From Ixodes scapularis (lineage: Eukaryota; Arthropoda; Arachnida; Ixodida; Ixodidae), in the NCBI RefSeq assembly GCF_016920785.2, contig NW_024609846.1:86933816-86997815 (forward strand): a DNA stretch of 64,000 nt, read 5' to 3'. Every line of letters begins with the position of its first letter. Within the stretch, counting starts at the first letter, position 1. The notes under the pieces were generated by a model. That model was not told the DNA's origin and made no database searches. It saw only the letters and a program-made list of their open reading frames with translations. The position numbers and the translations under genes are program-made. Shown here in pieces: positions 56,401 through 64,000 of the stretch.

Positions 56401-58023
56401 GACGAACGCGCGTCCAAGATGCAATTTGTTCCGGGCTTCACAAAAGTTGCTATTGCCATAGCCTCTCTTGCTGAGGCCAGCACGTGCGGCGCGTGAAACA
56501 CCAACTCCTGCATTCTCTTTGATGCGTGGGTAATTTAGCAATAGGTCCATTGCAAGTAAGGCGACTGGAAGCCGCCATGTTTCTGCTCGTGTGGAAAGCC
56601 CGTGGAATTACAAGCTTGTCGAAGCTGTGTTCACGTATTTCTTCCACCGTGGTTCACGCGCACGCTACACGTGCTTGCACGCATGGGACAGAAGTCGGGG
56701 CGCCATGCTTGCAATTGTCTATATTTCCTATTTTAAAAGATAGGTGCAATAATTTTCAAGTGTAATGTTTTTCCCTTTACACGAGTTTACTGGCACTACT
56801 GGGACCCAAGTACACTCAGACGCAACGCTATTGACCAAGAAACGTCTTTGTTCCGGTGTAATTTCAAGGATAAAGGCAAGCGTTTTCTTTCAATTCGCAA
56901 AACTTCGCGGACCCCCAACGTCTCGCCTTAGCATGGACTAACCGCGAATGCTGTGCAAGCGCGAGCGGCTAGCCTTGACTGCCTTGACTGGAGCACTCGC
57001 TGCACGATTGCTCGTGCAGCCGCCGAGGCTTCATTCGAAGCAACTATCTCGCGCTTTTAACACGCGCGGCCAACAATAGTCGATACTAACGTGAGATGAA
57101 GTATAGGTGACGTAGCTTGGGGTTAGTCAAGCATTGCTGAGGCCACGACCTACCCATAGCAGTAGCAAAATGGCGACGCCCAGAGGCCGTGCCTGCAAAC
57201 GTCTGCAGTAGGGAGTTTCAGTGAGAGGTTTCGACGCGAACGGTTCGTCCTCAAGCGCCTAGCTGGCGCCACTGCGCAGGCGCGCGGGAGTCGTTGGGGG
57301 ACCTTGGGCACGTTCCTCTTTCGTTTCCCTCACTCCGGTCGCTGGACACTGCAAGGCAGACAGGATTATCGGCAACTCCAGGAATAGACAAGATGGCGCA
57401 CGGTCGCTTTGGCGACTGACTCCACCGACTCAGCCGAGCCTTATGCTTGGGGCTGAGGAAGGTGATCTGTACGCCTGCTACTGTTTGCTTCATGTGAGAG
57501 GTCGTACTGAATCATTTCGACGACTGCTAGCGATGACAAGCAATCGTGAATGCTATAAACTACGCGTGCGACTACATTTTCGTGATCCAGACTGTGCATG
57601 CTAGCCGCCGGGGCGACCGTGAGCAGGCGAAATGATTTTGTTCGCCAACACAGAACGTCAGCGATCGCACAAGTTCGAGAAGACAGAGACGCATCATTTA
57701 TATCTTGGTGGTTCTTCAAACAGTGTGCAATCTATCTATCTTCAGTGGTCTTTAAATTCCGGCCTCGCAGACTGTTTCAGATGTTTACCACAAGACGGCG
57801 CCGCCGGTCAAACGCAATTTCTCGTTTCTGCGGCGCAATCTCGTTTCAAAAAGATTACGCCGCCAGAATACGATACAATACAATACAATCATCATCGTAG
57901 TTTACGCGATTGCGCCAGTTTTACGATTTACTATAACACGTTACGTTTCACATACGGTTTCACTGAACGAAAGAGCTGCACTGTTAATGATTTTGGGACT
58001 GTGTGCTCCAAAAACGACATACA
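53441..58023. other. Anonymous DNA with one GC-rich transposon-like segment
   Basis: 54537-54955 is GC-rich. It has CTGGTAAGTATAGG, a perfect splice-donor-like sequence, at about 54868, and AATAAA at about 54954. It could be a solo LTR or a 5' exon, but ends and duplications are not visible. 57150-57400 is GC-rich with AAAATGGCGACG and AAGATGGCGCA, words typical of promoters. No conserved protein is encoded. Confidence 0.4.
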
Positions 58024-58570
58024 TATATATTTATTTATTTATTTATTTTTACATACTGCAGCCCCGTTGGAGCTATTGCAGGAGTGGGGAGAAAAATCAC
58101 AGTTCACAGAATTCAAAATTGAATAAGACAGAAAAATCAAAACATCGTAAAACAGGATTAACCGCTGTCAACCGCACACAGAACGTCGTCTGGAGGTAAT
58201 GAACGGATGTTACCGGGTAGTAGATTCCAATGTTCAATTGATCTAGGGAAAAAAACTGTATTTGAACATGTCAGTGCGTGCATAAAATGGTGAAATGTTT
58301 AGATCATGGTGGCTCCTTGTTGATGGCTCTATGTGAAACCTTATGTATGCGTCCAATGAGGTGAGACGTGGCAAATGAACCAGACCATAAAGGACTTTAA
58401 GGCTCTCAGTGTGACGTCTGTTGGAAAGAGGACTTAAGCTTAGAGCAGAAAGGTTAGAGGATAGGGAAAAATATCTGTCGTATCGACGGAAAATAAAACG
58501 TACTGCTTTCTTTTGGACTAATTCAATTTTGTTAATATCACATTGTTTCCAGGGATTCTATATTGTTGAT
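58024..58570 (-). mobile_element. 3' end of a CR1/L2-type element with ATTT-repeat tail
   Basis: The minus strand encodes KIELVQKKAVRFIFRRYDRY, a CDIN block and KVLYGLVHLPRLTSLDAYIRF, the last part of a CR1/L2 RT. A TAG replaces the Trp of a SIWNPW-type motif. A one-base shift occurs in a run of seven T, just before RSIEHWNLLPGN. The 3' end is ATAA repeats at 58024-58050. No ATG opens the frame, so simple ORF searches miss it. Confidence 0.8.
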
Positions 58571-58716
58571 ATAAAACACTCAGTGTCATTGTGGGCCTAG
58601 CTTGTGGCTCTTTTTTTGTGCATAATCTTTGATCAAACGAAAAATGAATACGAGATAGATTTATAATTTTCTAAAAAAAATGAAAGCCATTTACAACTCC
58701 CTGTAACGCCGATTGG

Positions 58717-59284
58717 AGCGCAGCTCTTGAGGTGGAGTAGGGAAGGGTACTGAGGGGGGGGGGGGTCATGCGACTGGGGGGGGGGGGGGGGGGGGTTACG
58801 TGACTCGGGGAGGGGGTCACCGGACCTCGGGCCGGGGGGGGGGGGGGGGAGTGTCACGTGACCTTGGGGTGAAGGGTGTCATTGACTTCGGGGGAGGGGG
58901 GGGGGGTCACGTTAACCCCCCCCCCCCTCCCCGAGGTCACTGAAGGTACCCGAGGTCCTCTCGAGGTCCTCCCGAAGGAACCCGAGGTCCTCCCGAGGTC
59001 CTCCCGAGGGGGAGAGGACCTCGGGAGGACCTCGGGAGGACCTCGGGAGGACCTCGGAATTTAGCGGAAGTATTTCCCCGCTAAATTAAGGCGCCGTGTG
59101 ATGTCGCGAGAATGAAGTCACCCACGACCCTTGTGACGTCGTTTGTGAACCTCTTTACGTCACACGTGACGTCGCATCTAACGTCATTATGGGAACGTTC
59201 CAGAATGCAACGCGCGGTTAAGCCGACGCCGACGCCGACGGAGACGCCGCTCAAGCCGGAAACGAGCGCCTAAGAGCTGCGCTC
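58717..59284. mobile_element. Candidate TIR element enclosing G-tracts and an inverted minisatellite
   Basis: GAGCGCAGCTCTT at 58717-58729 is exactly mirrored at 59272-59284. Inside are several G runs of 10-22, the inverted GAGGTCCTCCC array, the AATTTAGCGG hairpin (59058-59087) and a GCCGAC repeat (59222-59240). No coding sequence. Confidence 0.6.
58950..59057. repeat. Inverted minisatellite of GAGGTCCTCCC units
   Basis: About five GAGGTCCTCCC-type units run forward to about 59009, and about four run as their reverse complement to 59057. The array can fold into a hairpin of about 48 bp. Confidence 0.85.
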
Positions 59285-59850
59285 TAAAAAAAATTACCTT
59301 TTCACATAATCTGCTTCAATACACCGGCCTCTAACAGTAATTCCCGTCACCACCGCAATTTCCATATAACCGGTAAAATCAATCATTGAGAAGTTAATTA
59401 ACAGACCTTAATTAATTGTGATTCTGATCATGACGGTTATATTTTAGTCTGATATCTACCGAGCGCAACATTCACACAATGGAGACTACATCAACGTATC
59501 CAGCGACCCATTTTTTTTTGTAAAAATTTGTTTTTGGTTTGCTTTTTGAAAGATTCTGGGAGATTTAGCAGACCGGTCACGCTCTCTCGATGCCCGTAAT
59601 ATCAGAGCGTTCGAGCCGGCAGTGTGACGCATTGTTTGAACTGCGCTTACGAAGTCGTGTCGTTATCTCAATATAGACCCCCAGAAACTCTCAAAGTTTG
59701 CATAAGATAAAGATATCCACGGTGCTGGCTCCTAGGACGGCCGCAGTTTGATAAGGATGCCCTACGAGGTAACTCAAGTGAATGTCTTTCCGCAGGGTGT
59801 GTGCGTTTTGTAAAACAAAAGGCAGACTGTACAAGGAAAACTCCTAACAA
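59285..59850. other. Anonymous AT-rich DNA
   Basis: Nothing recognised. Confidence 0.4.
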
Positions 59851-59854
59851 AGGC

Positions 59855-59995
59855 TCATCGGGAAAAAGATCACCGACACAAGCTCACCAGGCAAAAGCTC
59901 ACCGGAGTTTCCATACAGCCGGAAAAAAGCTCACCGACACAAGCTCACCAGGCAAAAGCTCACCGGAGTTTTCATATAGCCGGAAAAAAGCTCAC
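59855..59995. repeat. 61-bp tandem repeat with AAGCTCACC words
   Basis: GCTCACCGACACAAGCTCAC recurs 61 bases apart (about 59868 and 59929), with a third partial unit on each side. AAGCTCACC-type words occur about every 17-20 bases. Similar clusters often mark subterminal regions of MITEs. Confidence 0.75.
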
Positions 59996-60119
59996 GTCAA
60001 TATTTCTTTTTACATGAACTCAAATAGCGTGAGAAATGCTTTAAAAAGTAGCTTCATTAATAAAAAAGTATGTACAATTTGCGCAAAGCTGAAGCTCAGT
60101 ACTTGTACTAGATGAGACT

Positions 60120-60560
60120 AATCGCAAGGTGCGTTACCATGGGCGGTCGGAGGAGGGTGCAAGGGATGGATAATATCGCTAATACATGATACAAAGTAGT
60201 GTCTGCAAACTCTGTCAATAGAGAGTTCTAATGGAACCGATTTTGCACATTCGATACTGTACGATGGGCTATCCGGTACGAACTGCGCATGTGTGAGTCT
60301 TCTGCAATAGCGCATGCGCAGTTCGTACCGGAGGGCTAATCTTACCATATCGGATGTTCAAGAACGGTCCGCTAAAATTCTTTAATGGAGTGTTCTTGTT
60401 TGACGGCACTGTCACACTGGTCATAGATAAATTCTCTGCAGATGTGTTAGAAGCATGCATATATAGAAATCATTTCAGGACGTTTGAGGCCTGTCTGCAG
60501 ATCCTTCTGTCATACTGTCTGCAGCGGGTACCTTGTCTTTAGTATGAAGTATGAGCAGTG
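60120..60560. mobile_element. Foldback element with 20-bp perfect inner arms
   Basis: TCCGGTACGAACTGCGCATG (60272-60291) is exactly mirrored at 60313-60332. Imperfect pairing continues outward for about 80 bases. CAGTGTGACAG words in inverted orientation (about 60410 and 60553) may mark outer repeats. Ends are not certain. Confidence 0.55.
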
Positions 60561-60997
60561 TGACAGGGACTCTATGGTTCCTAGTCGTGACGGCGTAACT
60601 CGAATTACCAAATGTGAACGACAATCTCGATTGTATGTGTATCAAGAGCGGTAGAAGTTGGGAGCAATCGTGCTCGTTAAACCAACACCGTCAAAGTTGA
60701 CAGTCTGACGTGACTCTTATTACTGTAGATGAAGCTAGAATACGACCAAAAGACTCGCAACTTACAACACAGACGCTTTCGTTCTGTACTTCCAGGGGAG
60801 TTCCTGTTTCAAAAAAATTGCCCCCCTATTGCGCCCCCCCCCCCCCCCTTCCTCTCCGATAGGGTTTGCACCCCCTTGAAAAAAAGGTTCCGCAGACGCA
60901 CATGGCTGATACAATTATAAAAAAGAAAATACACAGAAATATTTAGATCTCCGATACTCAGGTTGTAAAAGCATCATTACGACTAGACATACTGTGC
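60561..60997. other. Anonymous DNA with C-tract
   Basis: A C-run of about 15 lies at 60834-60848 within a C-rich stretch. No gene recognised. Confidence 0.4.
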
Positions 60998-61285
60998 TAC
61001 ACTCTAAAAAAAAAGCCCGTGCGTCTACTTTCCCGCACAACACTCGCAGAGCCAATCACCGCAACTTACGGAGGCAGCTCAGCGAATGACGATGCCGAAA
61101 CATATGTTTGGACCAAAAAACGCAGTATGACTTGTGACATTAAGCAATGCAAGCGTGACGTTTTGCATTGCTTAATGTCACAAGTCATACTGCGTTTTTT
61201 GGTCCAAACATATGTTTCGGCATCGTCATTCGCTGAGCTGCCTCCGTAAGTTGCGGTGATTGGCTCTCCGAGTGTTGTGCACTCG
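60998..61285. mobile_element. Palindromic MITE, copy E (near-perfect arms)
   Basis: It starts with TACACTCTAAAAAAAAAGCC, as copy D does. Arms from about 61035 to 61265 pair almost without mismatch. Both arms carry a private variant (AGTATGACT instead of AGTCTGAGT). The right end has lost the GGGAAAGTAGAC segment. It sits at the edge of the RT remnant of element 4, and is the youngest-looking copy. Confidence 0.92.
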
Positions 61286-62478
61286 GGCTTATCCAATTTG
61301 GACTCTATAACTTTGTAGTCGTATAGGAAAGATGAGCGACAATTGGTAAATGTGACTGTTTTTGTTTTATCTATATTTAACTGCATTTGCTACGTCTCAC
61401 ACCCTGCAAGTATGATATCCAAATCACTTTGAAGAGTTAGGCAGTCGCTTTGACTAGCTATTTGACGGTATACACACAGTCGGCTGCAAATAGGCGAATC
61501 TTTGAAGAAATGTTGTTGGGGAGGTCATTTTTATAAATTTAAAACAAAAGTGGTCCAATAACGGATCCCTGACGGACACCAGATTTGACATGTATAGGTG
61601 GTGAGGTGATGTCATTTGCAATTACGGATTGATTTCTATCGTGCAAAAACTCACGATTTCATGTAATTACCTTATCATTAATATTGAGATATTGTAGTTT
61701 GATTATAATCAGACGACTGTGTGGTACAGGATCAAAGGCCTTTGAAAAGTCTATAAAATTAAAATAGCGTCGATTTGTGAAGATGAGTGAATACAGGTAT
61801 GCAAATTGGGTTTCGCACAAAAGACCCCGTTGAACGCCGTGCGATTGGGAAATAGCAGGTTGTTTGAGACTAGGTGTTCCATGACAGATGAACATATTAT
61901 ATGTTCTAAACTTTTACAAGAAACAGAGGTCAATGAAATTGGTCTATATTTGTGGAACAATATCGATTACCAGATTTATGAATCGGGACAATATTAGCCT
62001 ATTTCCATTCGTTCGGAATGCGGCCGGTATTAAGCGATTTCTGGAATAATCTGGCAAGCACGGCACCTGACGCACCTTTTGTTAGTATAAGCAGCTTCGA
62101 GCATACACCATCAGGAACCAGGCTGGATTTTGTCGGCAAGCGGTCATTGGTACTGATGACACCATCAATATTAATTTGCACATCGTCCATTTCTTGAATG
62201 ACGATTGTAGGTGTAACATGGCGGTCAGATGAAGGGAGCTCGTCGGTAAACACTTCACCAAAAAATGTGTTAAGTTTAAAATCGGACTCGGATGCAGAAA
62301 GCTTTACGTCACCTTCTTGAAGTAACGGAAATGTATTATTTTCTTTGGGGTTTAGAACATGCCAGAACTTCTTTGGATTTGTTTTTAGTATGCTAGATAA
62401 ATCGTCGTTAAAAACACTATTCTTTGCCCTTATCTCATCGTTGCATAAGCGCGCACAATCTTCGTACGACTACCAGTC
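61286..62478 (-). pseudogene. Non-LTR RT remnant (element 4)
   Basis: Right to left: NPKKFWHVLNPKENN at about 62370, LLQEGDVKLS, INIDGV and KSSLVPDG at 62253-61999, IPNEWK followed by a stop, YRPISLTSVSCKSLEHII at 61950, then FIDFSKAFDPVPHSRL at 61760-61700. The SGVxQGS/FADD area near 61590-61480 is decayed. LQLNIDKTKTVTFTNC at 61386-61340 ends at MITE copy E. This is a CR1/L2-type RT without endonuclease. It has several frameshifts and stops, and the 5' end is lost at 62478. Confidence 0.8.
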
Positions 62479-62740
62479 CCGGTCTGCATTTGGAGAACTA
62501 GACTTTCTGAAAAATCTCTATTTGGAGATCAAGCGTTTTACGCTTTGTGAAAACCAGGTACAACCCTCACTCGGCTTTATCCAATTTGGCCAAGTGGCCA
62601 TTAGGCCAAAGTTGGAATATGCAGCTATAATTTGGAACCCGCATCAAAAATATCTAATAAATAATCTAGAATCACTGCAAAATTGGGCCATCATGTTTAT
62701 ACTAAAACTTATTCACCTATACACAAACTCATCTCTGTTA
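62479..62740 (+). pseudogene. Non-LTR RT tail fragment, opposite strand
   Basis: The plus strand encodes FLKNLYL, AIRPKLEYAAIIWNPHQKYL and NNLESLQNWAIMFI, the LEYA-x-x-WNPH block near the end of CR1/L2 RTs. It abuts the 5' break of element 4 head to head, so one of the two was inserted or inverted here. Confidence 0.75.
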
Positions 62741-63063
62741 CGTCAAAGCGCGGTGGTGGCGCGTCGGGCGCACTTCCAGCCTGGGGCTGTGGGCAGAAGT
62801 CCCCATTTGAGGCGTGTATTCTTGCGTTATTTTGGAAGGAACCAGACAAAAAACCTACCTTCTCGTCAAAACGCCGCGACTGGGGCTGTATCAAAAGAGT
62901 CGAGAAAGGTTTGAAGGTTAGTCTTCATGTGCTCGGTTCGTCCGAGAACGTGGAAACGTGCCGTAAAAAGGGAAAACCAGACGCCGTCGGACCCCGATTG
63001 CTTGGGCGGGAAGCGCCTTGGGTTGAATTCACGAATACTTGTGGTCATCAGACTTATTTGTAA
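62741..63063. other. Anonymous GC-richer DNA
   Basis: Open on both strands over short stretches, with no motif recognised. Confidence 0.4.
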
Positions 63064-64000
63064 CAAAGTTGTTAGTTTGACATGGTGGGTGTAACAGCTT
63101 CAAGAAAACGAGGACGAAGAAAGGAACAGACACGACAGGACAACAACTGTACTCGCAACATAATGTTTTATTTAAAAAGGAAAAGAAAACACATAGGTCA
63201 GTACCAGATAACAATGTGTAATCAAACAATACGCCACACACAAGGCACGTGTCATCAAAACAGGTTCACTAGACTCACCTTATGCCAGTCATGGTCTGGC
63301 GCAAAAAGGACAGCTCCTTATCACATAAGGCAACCGGCGGCTCACTCACACATCTTTCTCCGAGGCACGAAATATAAAAAGCCTCAATAATTTCACGAGT
63401 GACCCTCTCTCTATGCCTCTCTTAAACCGTCACCTCGCCAAAGGCCGGCTGACACGTGCAGTCTCGGCAATGCAAAGGGAGGAGTCCCCCAACCGTGGCC
63501 CTCAGCGAGTAAGCATGCTCCCGGAGCCTATCATTTAGGCACCTCCCTGTTTGGCCTATGTAGAATTTACCAGATGACAGGGGTATCTTGTGCACTACAC
63601 TCAAGACACATGACACGAAAGGCTTTGCGTGTCTTTTGGTACACTTCGTCTTCACCCGATTTTCGGCTCTGGCGCCCACCCTTGCACAAACCTGGCTCAT
63701 TTTTTAGGGGGCCAAGAACACTACTGGGACTCCATACAGGCCTCCAACTTGTTTAAGGTTGTGGGAGACATTGCGGATGTAGGGGACCACCACCTTCCGC
63801 TTTTTGTGTACGTCGTCCCTCACCCTCTCTATCCCATTTGCCTTCTTCGGAAGGGCACTTGCCACCTCCGTTGGAAGTGCTGATGGGTACCCCGGCGCCA
63901 TCAGTCTCTTAACCTGCGCCAAGAAACTGTCGGTCATCATGTGAACGCATGGCTTCCCGAGAGCAGAGCCGAGACAGGAAACTGCTATGCCCCTCTTCGC
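63064..64000 (-). mobile_element. Penelope-like element, 3' half
   Basis: From the right edge leftwards: RT C-terminal part, linker, GIY-YIG endonuclease, and about 350 bp of 3' sequence. The left end near 63064 is approximate. The element continues beyond 64000. Confidence 0.82.
63422..64000 (-). pseudogene. Penelope-like RT C-terminus and GIY-YIG endonuclease
   Basis: The frame enters from the right edge (SCLGSALGKPCVHMMTDSF, LMAPGYP) and continues to VVVPYIRNVSHNLKQVGGLYGV, the conserved RT-to-endonuclease linker. A TAA at 63704-63706 interrupts it after VVFLAP. The same frame goes on with KMSQVCARV, then IPLSSGKFYIGQTGRCLNDRLREH, the GIY-YIG signature with its Tyr and Arg, and a HCRDCTC cluster that may be the CCHH zinc site. 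One nonsense change separates an otherwise open frame, so the copy is fairly young. Confidence 0.85.

Noticed and set aside
57170..57400. Candidate host promoter with ATGGCG words
   Set aside because: Frames opened by these ATGs stop quickly and no downstream exon could be recognised.

Overview
The window looks like an accessory stretch of an arthropod nuclear genome, most likely a tick (Ixodida). This rests on an invertebrate Mu-class glutathione S-transferase, on the mix of elements (CR1/L2-type and Tx1/L1-type non-LTR retrotransposons, Ty3/Gypsy, Penelope-like elements with GIY-YIG endonucleases, many foldback MITEs) and on frequent long G:C homopolymers. The species cannot be fixed from the sequence. 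There are no rRNA genes, no CRISPR arrays and no prokaryotic operons. Most coding-like sequence is decayed retrotransposon.

Layout. 1-3972 (-): a non-LTR element whose 3' end lies beyond the left edge. It has tandem 267-bp promoter monomers, an ORF1 with an intact 2A ribosome-skipping motif, and an ORF2 (endonuclease plus reverse transcriptase) broken by two stops and one frameshift. 3973-8597: mostly anonymous DNA with small inverted repeats and plus-strand RT scraps. 8597-13269 (-): a second 2A-type element, invaded by two copies of a palindromic MITE. 13270-20030: anonymous DNA, a further MITE copy and a subterminal-repeat element. 20030-25108 (-): a third 2A-type element, split by a 5'-truncated Penelope fragment. 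25450-27950 (+): a 5'-truncated Gypsy pol with a tandem duplication in its integrase. 30323-30398 (-): a tRNA-like SINE head. 32090-34819 (-): a Tx1/L1-like element with a zinc-knuckle ORF1. 35617-35932: the longest MITE copy. 38240-45562 (-): a second Gypsy pol in which RT, RNase H, integrase and C-terminal segments are separated by two multi-kilobase insertions. 47765-47828: a perfect hairpin. 51112-51858 (+): the only intact host-type gene, an uninterrupted Mu-class GST. 52430-53440 (+), 58024-58570 (-), 61286-62478 (-) and 62479-62740 (+): further non-LTR remnants. 60998-61285: a near-perfect palindromic MITE. 63064-64000 (-): a Penelope-like element running off the right edge.

The main discovery is that three different non-LTR elements in one window share an architecture. 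Each has tandem 5' monomers (267, about 238 and 303 bp), each monomer with a TATA-like box about 30 nt upstream of a GTGGGC or GGCACG start motif. Each has a monomer 3' border ending in CAG, and a short ORF1 leader with a PCPR motif and a hydrophobic run ending at a 2A motif. The 2A is intact in the first element and decayed in the other two. In all three, the element's 5' boundary falls within a few nucleotides of the predicted start site, as expected if full-length transcripts starting there were copied back into the genome. In the first element ORF1 and ORF2 are in the same frame, separated only by a UAG in the leaky context UAG-CAG-UUA.

The second notable system is the palindromic MITE family (five copies). 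Copy-specific substitutions appear on both arms of the same copy, which implies that the arms are corrected against each other.
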